Of a stretch of DNA of 64,000 bases, positions 45,144 to 54,979 are shown piece after piece. A program made the translations under genes and the position numbers. This DNA is from an archaeon (lineage in GTDB: Archaea > Thermoproteota > Nitrososphaeria > Nitrososphaerales > Gagatemarchaeaceae). The notes beneath the pieces are model-generated. The model ran no database searches, was not told where the DNA came from, and was given only the letters and a program-made list of their open reading frames with translations. The stretch covers positions 1-64,000 of the forward strand of contig JAKAOG010000002.1 of the NCBI GenBank assembly GCA_021823325.1. The letters are read 5' to 3'. The first letter of the stretch is position 1. Each line of letters begins with the position of its first letter.

Positions 45144-45797
45144 TTAGTAGGAGGTGCCCTCAGTAGAAGTAGCCTCGGCTGACGGAAGGGATGCCGGGAT
45201 TTCTGGGAACTTCTCGCGCATGCGAGTCTCCGCCACTGCGGAAGCCTCTGCAAGGATCTTCTCCGCGTCCTCGTTGGCCGCTTCGAAGTTCAGCGAGTAC
45301 CCACCGACTGTCCCTGCGTCTACCAGGATGCTACTCAGCAGACCAGAGATCTCACCGATCTCGCTCTCCGCCTCCGGCAGCACGCCCACCAAGCCTTGCT
45401 TGACGTTGCGTATCACCGACATGGCTGGAGTCAGGGTGACGACGATGTCGCCCAGTTCCGTGATGGTGTTGAGTCTGAGCACTATCTGTTCGAGCGCGAG
45501 CTTGGCTTGCGTGACCATCTTGTTCATCTTTCTGATCTCGGCCAGCTCGTTTGCGAATACAGACGCGTGCTGAGTGTCGTGCTTCTGTAGAGAGCTTACG
45601 ACCTTTGCGAAGATCGAGTTATCCCTCTCTCTGAGTTTGGTGGATGTGGAGTCGAGTTTGGCGACTTGGACTTGGATTTGTCGGACTGCGAGGTCGAGTC
45701 TCGGCTTCAGGGGACCGGGGTTCCTTACGGAATCCTTGACCCGAGTGCCTAGACCCTGGCTGTTTTGCTTTTCCCATTTTCCTGCGAACGCAGACAT
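45144..45797 (-). CDS. Second ESCRT-III/CdvB paralog, short form
   Basis: FANELAEIRKMNKMVTQAKLALEQIVLRLNTITELGDIVVTLTPAMSVIRNVKQGLVGVLPEAESEI aligns by eye with cdvB; no wH tail. Confidence 0.88.
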   Translation of the reverse strand: MSAFAGKWEKQNSQGLGTRVKDSVRNPGPLKPRLDLAVRQIQVQVAKLDSTSTKLRERDNSIFAKVVSSLQKHDTQHASVFANELAEIRKMNKMVTQAKLALEQIVLRLNTITELGDIVVTLTPAMSVIRNVKQGLVGVLPEAESEIGEISGLLSSILVDAGTVGGYSLNFEAANEDAEKILAEASAVAETRMREKFPEIPASLPSAEATSTEGTSY

Positions 45798-45855
45798 AGG
45801 TAGCTTCGAATATCACGCGGGCTCAAATTCTCTAAGTGGAGGGTAGTATGATATC

Positions 45856-45880
45856 GTTAACCAATCAGTTAACAATTGTT
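45856..45880. promoter_or_regulatory. Palindrome cluster GTTAACcaatcaGTTAACAATTGTT in a divergent intergenic region
   Basis: Two GTTAAC sites plus AACAATTGTT palindrome. Confidence 0.35.
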
Positions 45881-45943
45881 CTTTTTGTTCACCGGCGGGA
45901 CCTGTCGATCGATTTATCCTGCGAGGCCGCGGACGACGGGCGC

Positions 45944-46627
45944 TTGAAGTTCGTTGTCATCTCCGACGTCCACGCTAATCTGGAGGCGCTGAGCGCGGTC
46001 CTCGCCCTGGCCAGGTCCGAAGACGTCTACTGCCTGGGCGACCTTGTCGACTACGGGGCCCAGCCCAACGAAGTGATCCGCGCGGTGCGCGAGAGGGGGG
46101 TGAAGTGCATCCTCGGGAACCATGACCGGGCGGCCCTCACGGGGGACACCTCGACGTTCAACGCCAGGGCGGCGATGTCGTCCGTCTGGACGAGGAAGGC
46201 TCTGACGGAAGAGAGCCTGAGGTACCTGCGGACCCTCGCGATGGAGATGCGGCCTGAGCTCGGCGTCGGGGCCTACTTCGCCCACGGGAGCCCTGACGAC
46301 AGGCTGGAGGAGTACGTCGACCCTCGGACCCACTCCGACCTTTTCGGTCACTATCTGGACAAGCTGAAGGTGACCGTGATCGGCCTCGGCCACACCCACG
46401 TCCCGTACGTCTGGAAGGAGCACGGGAGGGTGGTGTTCAACCCCGGGTCCGTGGGCCAGCCCCGTGACGGGGACTGGAGGGCGTCGTTCGCCGCCGTCAC
46501 CGTCGAAGGAGGAAGGTGCGAAGCGGAGGTGACGAGGGTGGAGTACGACGTGGGAAGCGCCTCGAAGAAGATCCTGGACGCGGGTCTCCCGTCCTTCTTC
46601 GCGGAGAGGATCCGCGACGGCGTCTGA
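45944..46627 (+). CDS. Calcineurin-like metallophosphoesterase
   Basis: LKFVVISDVHANLEAL, YCLGDLVDYGAQP, ILGNHD, GLGHTHVP; TTG start. Confidence 0.9.
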   Translation: MKFVVISDVHANLEALSAVLALARSEDVYCLGDLVDYGAQPNEVIRAVRERGVKCILGNHDRAALTGDTSTFNARAAMSSVWTRKALTEESLRYLRTLAMEMRPELGVGAYFAHGSPDDRLEEYVDPRTHSDLFGHYLDKLKVTVIGLGHTHVPYVWKEHGRVVFNPGSVGQPRDGDWRASFAAVTVEGGRCEAEVTRVEYDVGSASKKILDAGLPSFFAERIRDGV

Positions 46628-46671
46628 CGGTCGATAGAAGCGGCAGGTCCAGGAGCGGCGGACGGGACCGC

Positions 46672-47220
46672 TCAGGTCCCCTTCGTCCGAAGGGCCCCGG
46701 CCTCTCTCCTTCCGTCGCGGAACTCGACCAGCCCCTGCAGGACCTTGAGCCCGGCCGAGACCTCGAGCAGGGCGAGGAGGATGATGAGCGTGATGTCGAC
46801 TTCGAAGGTCCCCGTCGCGGGCTTCGTGATGCCGATGGTGAACGTGATCACCCCGGCGGCGAGGATGAAGTAGTAGAAGACACCTGTGAGCGCCCCGAGG
46901 ACCACCTTGATGGGTCCCCTCACCTCCAGCGGCCCCTTCACGGTCCTGTGGGCGATCTTCACCGCGATGAGCGCGACCACCAGCGCGATGTAGAGGTCCC
47001 CCTGCAGGAAGGCGATCAGGTTGGAGGCGAGCGTCAGCCCCAGCCCTGACCTGGACGACGCCGCGAACCCGCTTGCCAAGCCGGCCCCTATCCTCACCGC
47101 GTCGGCCACGGCGAAGGTGATGAACCCGATGACGAGCCCGATGACGAACCCGGTCTTGCTGATCTTCCAGCGTGAGAACTCCTCCTGGCTCCCGCCGGGG
47201 CCAGGCGCGCCGGAGCTCAA
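46672..47220 (-). CDS. Multi-TM hypothetical protein
   Basis: TM segments; 4-bp overlap with upstream ORF. Confidence 0.5.
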   Translation of the reverse strand: MSSGAPGPGGSQEEFSRWKISKTGFVIGLVIGFITFAVADAVRIGAGLASGFAASSRSGLGLTLASNLIAFLQGDLYIALVVALIAVKIAHRTVKGPLEVRGPIKVVLGALTGVFYYFILAAGVITFTIGITKPATGTFEVDITLIILLALLEVSAGLKVLQGLVEFRDGRREAGALRTKGT

Positions 47221-47783
47221 GGTATCCCTCCGGTGGAAGTGGAGTTGAACAGGCTGGTCACGGAGATGTCCGCGCTCGCTGAGATCGGCAGCAGCCCGGC
47301 CAGGTTAGCCGAGGCGGTGGCCTTGATGCTCACGTTGGAGTAAGCGGCCTGCAGCGCCTGGGCCTGCGCGGGGCTCGTGACGTTGCCGAACTGCGGGAGG
47401 TGCGCGGCTATGCTCACCGTCGTGGTCGCCCCCGGAGGCAGGTTGAGCGGCCCCGACGTCAGAGCGAACATCTGCGTCCCGTTCGCGTAGTAGCCGATGA
47501 CCGAGAGCTGCACCCCGTCGACGGGGAGGAACCCGTGGTTGGAGACGTCGTACCCCGAAGGGATGCTCAGCTGGAACCCCGAAGACGTCGCGGCGCTCTG
47601 GATGGGCGTCACCGTCATCGCCCCGGGCATCATGACGGACGCGACAGGGACAGCCACCGACAGTATCGCTACGAACCAGAAGAGCGTGGACAGGATGCCG
47701 AGCAGGGTCCGCAGCCTCAAAGCGTGCCCGTCCTCCCCGGGGGCGTTGTCTGGGGTTTCAGAGGGCCGGGTGGTGCTGCGCAC
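47217..47783 (-). CDS. Membrane-anchored hypothetical protein (LEA14-like ectodomain possible)
   Basis: N-terminal TM; VSNHGFLPVDGVQLSVIGYY. Confidence 0.5.
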   Translation of the reverse strand: MRSTTRPSETPDNAPGEDGHALRLRTLLGILSTLFWFVAILSVAVPVASVMMPGAMTVTPIQSAATSSGFQLSIPSGYDVSNHGFLPVDGVQLSVIGYYANGTQMFALTSGPLNLPPGATTTVSIAAHLPQFGNVTSPAQAQALQAAYSNVSIKATASANLAGLLPISASADISVTSLFNSTSTGGIP

Positions 47784-47873
47784 CGCATATAATCTGTGAC
47801 CCTATTCCACGAACGAAACCCGCGGAAGGCATGAAGCTAAAATAATCCCTCCCGAGAAGGAGGGGTGGCTTGA

Positions 47874-50800
47874 GTGGTCGCAAAATTACACCGCCGAACT
47901 AGACGCAAGACGCTCAGCCAAGACTATGACTGGAAGGAGGTCGAATCCAGGGTCAGGAAGTTCTACGATTCCCCGACCGTCAGGGCGAAGATATCGAAGG
48001 CGGTGGCAGGGAGCAGGCCGCTGGGCTACGTCGAAGGCCCGCCGACGCTGAACAACCAGCCGCACATCGGGCACGTCAGAGGGAGGATGATGAAGGACCT
48101 CTGGTACAGGTACAAGACCCTCAACGGAGAGAACATGGTGTTCAGGGGCGGGTGGGACACCCAGGGGCTCCCGGTGGAGCTGCAGGCGGAGAAGGAGCTG
48201 GGGCTCTCCGGGAACAAGTGGGAGGACCTCGAGAAGGTGGGGGTCGAAAAGCTGGTCGCCGAGTGCAAGGCGATCATATCGAAGTACAAGGGAGACTGGG
48301 AGGAGGCGGACAGGCTCCTCGGGCTGATGATGGACCAGAAGAGGGCGTACATGACGTACCGCGACTCGTACATCGAGAGAGAGTGGACGTACCTCGAGAA
48401 AGCTGCGGAGCGGGGGCTCCTGGGGGAGGGGTACAAGGTGGTCCCCTACTGCCCGGAGTGCCAGACGGCGCTCAGCGCGGGGGAGGTGTCGCTCGGCGGG
48501 TACGAGAGCCTCGAGGACCCGAGCCTCTTCTACAAGGCCAAGGCCGAAGACGGGTCGTACCTGGTGCTCTGGACCACCATGCCGTTCACCGTGGTCACCG
48601 ACGAGCTGGTGGGGGTCAAGCCTGACTCCGACTACGACTACGTGCAGGTCCGGAACGAGACCTGGGTGGTGAACGCGGGGAGGAAGGACGCCCTGGCCAA
48701 GGAGCTAGGCGTGCAGTTCGGAGAGACGTCCAAGACGGTCAAGGGGAGGGACCTCGAGGGGATGAGGTACGAGCACCCCCTGCTCGCGATGATACCCGGC
48801 CTCAGAAAGCTCGAGGTGTCGGGAAGGGTGCACCGGGTGGTCGCGGAAGAATACGTGGACATCACCACGGGCACCGGGCTGGTGCACATGTCCCCGGCCA
48901 ACGGGGAGGAGGACTTCGCTGTCGCCCGGAGGCGCAGGATCCCTGTCTTCGCCCCGTTCGACGACAGGGTGAGGTTCACTGCGGAAGCGGGGAGGTTCTC
49001 GGGGCTCTTCGCGCGGGACGCGGACCAGGTCGTGGTGGAAGAGCTCAGGTCGAGCGGAGCGCTCGTCCACTCGGGGAAGCTCGTCCACGAGTACCCGATA
49101 TGCTGGAGGTCCGACGACAGGCTCGTCTGGCTCGCGAGGAGGGAGTACTTCTACTGGGTGGACAAGATAAGGGCGGACGTCGTGAAGGCGGCGGAGAAGG
49201 TCGAGTACTTCTTCGACGGACCGAAGAACAGGTTCCTCGCGGGGCTTGCCGAGTCCCCGCCCTGGTGCGTCACCAGGGAGCGGGTCTGGGGGACCCCCCT
49301 CCCGATCTGGGTCTGCGAGAAGTGCGGAGAGAAGACAGGGGCGTACTCGAGGAAGGCGATCGTGAGCGCCGCGGCCGAGCTCCCAGACGGGCCGAAGTTC
49401 GAGCTGCATAGGCCATGGATAGACAGGGTGGTCCTGAAGTGCCGAAAGTGCGGCGGGAGGGCGCTGAGGGAGCCGTTCGTCCTCGACACCTGGCACAACA
49501 GCGGCGCGTCCCCGTACGCTTCGTACACGGACGACGAGTTCAGGGAGTACGTCCCGGTCGACTTCCTCACCGAGGGGATAGACCAGACCAGGGGGTGGGC
49601 ATACACGCTCCTCCTGCTGAACGTGATCCGGACGGGGAAGGCCCAGGCCCCGTACGGCAAGTTCCTCTTCCAGGGGCACGTCCTCGACGAGAACGGGAGG
49701 AAGATGAGCAAGCGCCTGGGGAACAACGTGTGGGGCCTGGACGTCCTGCGGAACCACCCGGTCGACGTCGCCCGGTTCTACATGCTAGCGAAAGGCTCCC
49801 CCGAGGACTCCGTCAACTTCGACGCCAAGGAGATGAACGGGAGGGCGTACCAGGTGCTCAACACGCTCTATCACCTGCACCTCTACCTGCAGCAGAACGG
49901 GGAGGTGGACGGCTACTCCCCCGTCAGGAACACCCTGGCGTGGGCCGCGAAGAAGAGGCTCGTCGGCACCGTGGACAGGTGGCTGCTGCAGAAGCTGGCG
50001 GAGGCGGAGGCAGCCGTCAGGGAGGCGTACGCCGGCGGGAGGTTCAACGAAGCGGCGAAGGCGCTCGACGAGTTCGTGATCGGGGACGTCAGCCAGACGT
50101 ACGTCAGGCTTGTGAGGAGCGACCTCTGGAAGGACGACCCCAAGGAGAGGGGGAGGAGGCTCGCCATATACGCGGTCCTCGGGCACGCGCTCCGGGAGGT
50201 GGACGAGCTGATGCACCCCATATCCCCGTTCGCGACCGAGTTCCTCCACCAGGAAGTGTTCGCCGCGAAGCCGTGGGCGACCTCCCTCCTGGCAGAAGGG
50301 TGGACGACGTCGACCAGCCCCTCGTCGAAGGCCGCGGAGGCCGCGGTGGACTTCGCGCTCAAGGTGGAGGAGGCGTGCAACTCCGCGAGGACGAAGGCCA
50401 GGCTGAAGAGGCGCTGGCCGCTTCGGACCGCGGTGGTCCTCGTCGACAGGGGCTCCCTCCGAGTGGCGGGGAGCGCGAAGAAGGTCGTTTCGAGCCTCTG
50501 CAACGTGAAGAAGGTGGAGCTGTCCGCGTCCGCGGCGGGCTTCCCGGCGACGTTCGCGCTGAAGCCGAACGGGTCGAGGGTGGGGGCGCTCTTCAAGGAG
50601 AAGACGCGCGAGGTCCTCGGGGCGCTGAAGCCCCTCGAAGGGGACGCCGCGCTGAAGGCGTATCAGTCGGGGAAGCCGCTGAAAGCAGGTCCGTTCGATG
50701 TCCCGACGTCGGCCTTCGAGCTCGTCACGGTTCCGAAGGAAGGGTACGAGGTCGCCGAGAAGGGCGGGGTGTTCGTGGCCCTCCCGAAGGAGAGGGACAG

Positions 50801-51071
50801 GAAGCTCGTCGCCGAGGGGCTCGTGAGGGACCTCGCGAGGAGGCTCCAGGCCCTCCGGAAGGAGAAAGGGTACGTCCCAACGGCGATGCTGAAGTCGGCG
50901 AAGGTCGCGGGGCTCGAGGGCGAAGACCTGGAGCTGGTCAGGCCCCTGGCGGAACAGATGGCGTACCTGGTGAGGGTGAAGCGGGTCGAGCTGTCGTCTG
51001 AGAAGCAGGGGGCGACGGGGTGGTCAGAGGCTGAGCTCGACGGAAGGCCGATCTATCTCAGGGTCGGCTAG
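47874..51071 (+). CDS. ileS: Isoleucyl-tRNA synthetase
   Basis: GPPTLNNQPHIGHVRGR, GGWDTQGLPVE, FLFQGHVLDENGRKMSKRLGN. Confidence 0.96.
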   Translation: MVAKLHRRTRRKTLSQDYDWKEVESRVRKFYDSPTVRAKISKAVAGSRPLGYVEGPPTLNNQPHIGHVRGRMMKDLWYRYKTLNGENMVFRGGWDTQGLPVELQAEKELGLSGNKWEDLEKVGVEKLVAECKAIISKYKGDWEEADRLLGLMMDQKRAYMTYRDSYIEREWTYLEKAAERGLLGEGYKVVPYCPECQTALSAGEVSLGGYESLEDPSLFYKAKAEDGSYLVLWTTMPFTVVTDELVGVKPDSDYDYVQVRNETWVVNAGRKDALAKELGVQFGETSKTVKGRDLEGMRYEHPLLAMIPGLRKLEVSGRVHRVVAEEYVDITTGTGLVHMSPANGEEDFAVARRRRIPVFAPFDDRVRFTAEAGRFSGLFARDADQVVVEELRSSGALVHSGKLVHEYPICWRSDDRLVWLARREYFYWVDKIRADVVKAAEKVEYFFDGPKNRFLAGLAESPPWCVTRERVWGTPLPIWVCEKCGEKTGAYSRKAIVSAAAELPDGPKFELHRPWIDRVVLKCRKCGGRALREPFVLDTWHNSGASPYASYTDDEFREYVPVDFLTEGIDQTRGWAYTLLLLNVIRTGKAQAPYGKFLFQGHVLDENGRKMSKRLGNNVWGLDVLRNHPVDVARFYMLAKGSPEDSVNFDAKEMNGRAYQVLNTLYHLHLYLQQNGEVDGYSPVRNTLAWAAKKRLVGTVDRWLLQKLAEAEAAVREAYAGGRFNEAAKALDEFVIGDVSQTYVRLVRSDLWKDDPKERGRRLAIYAVLGHALREVDELMHPISPFATEFLHQEVFAAKPWATSLLAEGWTTSTSPSSKAAEAAVDFALKVEEACNSARTKARLKRRWPLRTAVVLVDRGSLRVAGSAKKVVSSLCNVKKVELSASAAGFPATFALKPNGSRVGALFKEKTREVLGALKPLEGDAALKAYQSGKPLKAGPFDVPTSAFELVTVPKEGYEVAEKGGVFVALPKERDRKLVAEGLVRDLARRLQALRKEKGYVPTAMLKSAKVAGLEGEDLELVRPLAEQMAYLVRVKRVELSSEKQGATGWSEAELDGRPIYLRVG

Positions 51072-51574
51072 CCCGTCTTCGGCAAGCCGGACGCCTCGGG
51101 GACTACCGACTCCTCTTCCTTCTTCATCCATGCGAACCTGACGCTGAGCCAGTACCTGAGGAGGAAGGCGGCCCCGATCCCTATCAGGTTCGAGATGGCC
51201 GAGTCGAGCCCGAGATACGTCGTGAACGCATAGAGTATGACCAGGTTGACCGCGAGGCCGATGAGCATCAGGCCGTTGAACTTCGCCAGGCGGACGGCGA
51301 TGTGCCCATGCCTCCTGTCCCTGAAGGTCCAAAAGTCGTTGAGGAAGAAGTTGGAGAGTATGGAGACCTCGATGGCGACGGCGCTCGCGTAGAGGTAGTA
51401 GTCCCCCTCCGCGCGGAGCGCGAGGAAGACCCCCTCGTTCACCGCGACCCCGACGAGCCCCACCACGTTGAACTTCACGAAGTGCCGCCAGAAGTCGACG
51501 GTCAGCAGCTGTCGAAAGCTCATGGCCGTCGACACCCAAGTGGACTGCCTGAGGACAAGGGAGTCCAGGCGCAA
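51068..51574 (-). CDS. GtrA-family membrane protein
   Basis: FVKFNVVGLVGVAVNEGVFLAL, FLNDFWTFRDR, 4 TM. Confidence 0.85.
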   Translation of the reverse strand: MRLDSLVLRQSTWVSTAMSFRQLLTVDFWRHFVKFNVVGLVGVAVNEGVFLALRAEGDYYLYASAVAIEVSILSNFFLNDFWTFRDRRHGHIAVRLAKFNGLMLIGLAVNLVILYAFTTYLGLDSAISNLIGIGAAFLLRYWLSVRFAWMKKEEESVVPEASGLPKTG

Positions 51575-51601
51575 AATGCGCCATATTTAACGCGGTCTCG
51601 G

Positions 51602-52585
51602 CTAGAAGTCAGAGAGGGAGGACTGATAGGCCGACAGGGGCCTGGCCGAGAACCCCATCCTCCTGAGGTCCTGGGCGAACTCTGACGCGAACCCGTGCAC
51701 CGTGTACACCATCTCCGGAGAGACCGCCTTGACGAGCCCGACGAGCTCCTCGTAGTCGCAGTGGTCGCTGAGCGGGAAGGAGTAGTCCGCGCCCAGGGTG
51801 TGCCTGTACCCCGACCCGAGGGCCCACCCGCTGAACGCGACGAGTATCGCGCCGTGCTCCTTCTTCAGCTTCGCCATCACCTTGCTCCTCCCGCTCGACA
51901 TCGGGGACACCATTACCCACGGGCCGTGCGGGAGCTTGTCCTTGGCCGGGTCATAGCTCCGGCCGGGCTTCAGCGGGACGCCGTGGTCGATGTGGATCTT
52001 GTTCATCCTCGCAACGCTTTCGTGGTATATCATCGGGTCCCAGCTGGAGAAGAAGTACGACAGCAGCTGCGCCTTGCCGAGGGGGTACCCCATCAGCACC
52101 ACCGGGACCCCGCGGTCATACGCGGAGGAGATGAGCGAGTTCACGTCCTTGACAAGCTTGGCCGTCGGAGGGAAGACGTACTCGGGGCTCCCGTAGGTGG
52201 TCTCCATCACGAGCACCCTCGCCTGCCTCGTCCTGCACTTGCCCAGGAACGCCCTCGACCTCCCCGAGGCGTCCCCGGTGTAGTACACCTCGTCTGATAT
52301 CCGGATGGCCCGCGACCCGAGTATGTGACCGGAGTCCAGCAGCTCGACCCCTTCGACCTCCTCTGTGGTGGTCCCCAGGTCGTACCCCCTCGCCTTCGCG
52401 AGGTCGCTCGTGGCGGAGGAAGCGATGACCTTCTCGCCCTTCGCCGGGCTGTGCATGTGGTCCATGTGCGCGTGGGAGACGAAGGTGTAGTCCGACCGGA
52501 CATGGCTGTGCGGGTCCAGGACGTACCGGGTCTTTCCGAGCTCCACCTGGATGCCTCCGTTGGCAGTTACAGTGGCGCCCCCCAA
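51602..52585 (-). CDS. Metallo-beta-lactamase-fold nuclease (exonuclease/CPSF-like)
   Basis: FVSHAHMDHMHSP, DSGHILGSRAIRI, YTGDASGRSRAFL, SDHCDYEELVGLV. Confidence 0.85.
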   Translation of the reverse strand: MGGATVTANGGIQVELGKTRYVLDPHSHVRSDYTFVSHAHMDHMHSPAKGEKVIASSATSDLAKARGYDLGTTTEEVEGVELLDSGHILGSRAIRISDEVYYTGDASGRSRAFLGKCRTRQARVLVMETTYGSPEYVFPPTAKLVKDVNSLISSAYDRGVPVVLMGYPLGKAQLLSYFFSSWDPMIYHESVARMNKIHIDHGVPLKPGRSYDPAKDKLPHGPWVMVSPMSSGRSKVMAKLKKEHGAILVAFSGWALGSGYRHTLGADYSFPLSDHCDYEELVGLVKAVSPEMVYTVHGFASEFAQDLRRMGFSARPLSAYQSSLSDF

Positions 52586-52613
52586 GACGGAGGGGAGAGT
52601 CCGCCGGCGGCTT

Positions 52614-54908
52614 TTAACCTGTCGAGACCCTGAAGGCTTTCCAGCCGTAGGGCCCGATGGCCGCCTCGACCGACATGGAAGTAGAGACCCTCAGTGACCC
52701 GGTCTTGTTCCACGACCCCTTCGCCGGGTCGAACTCCTCGACTGCGGTGCTCAGCCGCCTGCCGAAGTCAGCAGCCCGGGGCGGGAACGCGACGCCGAGC
52801 CTGACCGGGGAGCCGAGCGAGTTCCCCACGCATATCACCTGGCCAGGGTTGTAGAAGGTCGCCGCGGCCACCCCCCTCTGGTGAACGTCTATCGTCTCGC
52901 ACTTCTCAAAACGCTCGCCCGCCTTCGCGCCAAGCTTCCCTCCGGCGCAGAACAGGTGCGTCTTCTCAGGGGTCCGCCCCATGAACGCAGACGCGCCTTC
53001 CCCCGCCCAGAACCCGGTGGCCAGGAGCCACCCCAGGGTCGAGGTCTTCGCCGGGCTGAGCGACGGGCGCTCGACCCCCGCCGGAAGCCCGAGCTCCCCT
53101 TCGATGAGCGCTTCAAGGAACCTTGCCGCGGCCACGGGGTCGTCCCCTCCGTGCGCCTCCTTCCTGTCGGGGTCGACCCAGAGAGAGAACTCCCCGGGGA
53201 CTCCCCCGATCTTCAGCTGCTCGTCGACGACCAGCTTCGCCGCCTTCGACACCGCCAGGCTCCCTGCCCCTCCGAGCCCCGCCCGATAGCAGACCACCGC
53301 GTGCGCGAGCGCGGCCCGCGGCCATACCCCGCCGAGCTGACCTTCTCCGTAGGTGGCGTTGAAGTAGACCGCGTTGGTCGCGGGGACGCACCTCGCGCCG
53401 TACGCCGTGTCGAAGTCCCTCTCCATGAGCCGGTGGGCTGCGGCCTGCTCGGCGGAGTCCATGAACGGGTGCCTGTAGGCTGCGAGCGCCACGTCGGCCG
53501 TCTCGTCCGTCCGGAGCCTGCCCGCCGTGTCCCTGCACATGGAGACGGACCCTCTTTCGTCGAGCAGGGTCTTGCGGACCCTGTCGCAGATCAGCTTCGA
53601 CCGCTCGAGATATTTCGCACCCTCGCCCGCCCTGCCCGCGACCCTCGCCGCCTGCGAGGCGGCCTCGAGAGCAGCGGCCACCGCCAGCGACACCTCGGGT
53701 ATCTCCCCGGTTGGGTACCCCCTCCCCAGCTTCCTTCGCCACCCTTGCGGGAGGAGAGGGTCGGTCTTCACCTCCACCCCGCACGACATCAGGTAGGAGG
53801 CGCACTTCTTGATGTACGGATAGCCGGCCCTCGCTTGCTTCTTGTCCTGGGAGAGGACGACGGCGAGCGCCGCCGACTTCAGGAATACCGCGGTCTCGAG
53901 GACCCCGGGCTTCGACCGGTCGAGAGAGTGAGGGAGAGCCCCGTCCTTTCGGAGAGAGGACCTCGCTTCCATCACCGCCTTCGACGCGGCCTGGGGGAAG
54001 AAGAGGGACAGAGACCTGAGCGACTCGTGCCTGTCAAGGAGGTCGTCGGCGCTCTGCGCCGCCTGGACGGAAGACAGGGCCCAGGCCGCCGCCTCGGTGA
54101 CGGCAGGGTCGGAACAGGCGACCGCGGGGCCAGCGGCGGAGGCGCCCTTCCCCGCCCTCAGGCGGCCAAAGTCCGCGAGCGCGTCTTCCAGTTTCCCGGG
54201 GTCGTATATCGAAGCGAACACCAGCTCCTTCGAGTCCCCAGGGGCCAGGTCCAGCTCGTGCCCAGCGATGATCAGCACCTGGCCCGACATCCCCGCCGTC
54301 GACTCCGGGACCTCCCCCAGAGAGATAGCCTCCTGGGCCCTCTGGCGGCTGGTCGTCATGTAGAGCCTCGAAGGTGCGGGGTCGGAGCCGACCACCCTGG
54401 CGGACGGCGGGTCGGAGACCTCGTCCATCGCCACGTGGCTCCCCCTGTTGAAAGCGTTGACCCCCAGCGCGCCCCAGCTCCCGTCGTCGTCCGGGAAGTG
54501 CGCCGCCGTGGGGTCCTGGAGCTCCGCGACCCTGAGCCTGACCTGCCCCTGGCCGCCGTTCCTCAGCCTCAGCGTCCTCGTGAACCCCGGCGCCGCGCCC
54601 CGAAGGAACTCGAGGGTCTGCGAGACCTCCACGTCGAAGACCTTCCCCGCCAGCCTGACGGAGCTCGGCGCGAGCTTCACGTCCCAGTCGGGCTTCTGCG
54701 CGTGGACGACGATCCCGGCCTGGACCTTGGAGAACCAGACCTGTTCGAAACCGAACACCGCCCTCTTCTCCGCCACCGACGCTAGGGACCTGACCGCCCC
54801 GTCAGCGTCGACGGTGAGCCGCGCCCCGGGCGCACGGAGCCGCATGGGGCGCTTTAGCGCGGACGACTTGAACCCCGCCGACCTTACAGACTCCGCTGTG
54901 GCGGACAT
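52614..54908 (-). CDS. Six-hairpin glycosidase-like protein
   Basis: Alpha/alpha-barrel-like segments, PTGEIPEVSLAVAAALEAA, YGEGQLGGVWPRAALAHAV; family uncertain. Confidence 0.55.
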   Translation of the reverse strand: MSATAESVRSAGFKSSALKRPMRLRAPGARLTVDADGAVRSLASVAEKRAVFGFEQVWFSKVQAGIVVHAQKPDWDVKLAPSSVRLAGKVFDVEVSQTLEFLRGAAPGFTRTLRLRNGGQGQVRLRVAELQDPTAAHFPDDDGSWGALGVNAFNRGSHVAMDEVSDPPSARVVGSDPAPSRLYMTTSRQRAQEAISLGEVPESTAGMSGQVLIIAGHELDLAPGDSKELVFASIYDPGKLEDALADFGRLRAGKGASAAGPAVACSDPAVTEAAAWALSSVQAAQSADDLLDRHESLRSLSLFFPQAASKAVMEARSSLRKDGALPHSLDRSKPGVLETAVFLKSAALAVVLSQDKKQARAGYPYIKKCASYLMSCGVEVKTDPLLPQGWRRKLGRGYPTGEIPEVSLAVAAALEAASQAARVAGRAGEGAKYLERSKLICDRVRKTLLDERGSVSMCRDTAGRLRTDETADVALAAYRHPFMDSAEQAAAHRLMERDFDTAYGARCVPATNAVYFNATYGEGQLGGVWPRAALAHAVVCYRAGLGGAGSLAVSKAAKLVVDEQLKIGGVPGEFSLWVDPDRKEAHGGDDPVAAARFLEALIEGELGLPAGVERPSLSPAKTSTLGWLLATGFWAGEGASAFMGRTPEKTHLFCAGGKLGAKAGERFEKCETIDVHQRGVAAATFYNPGQVICVGNSLGSPVRLGVAFPPRAADFGRRLSTAVEEFDPAKGSWNKTGSLRVSTSMSVEAAIGPYGWKAFRVSTG

Positions 54909-54979
54909 GCGCCCCTGTGTCCCCTGCGCTGGATAATACCGGGGTGATTTAGCGAAGTTGAGCTGGAGGAGTCAGAGCG

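Noticed and set aside
49415-51001. 528-aa plus-strand ORF inside ileS
   Set aside because: Out-of-frame shadow of ileS.
52881-54785. 634-aa plus-strand ORF opposite the 764-aa gene
   Set aside because: Antisense shadow frame with biased Arg/Pro/Val composition and no motifs.
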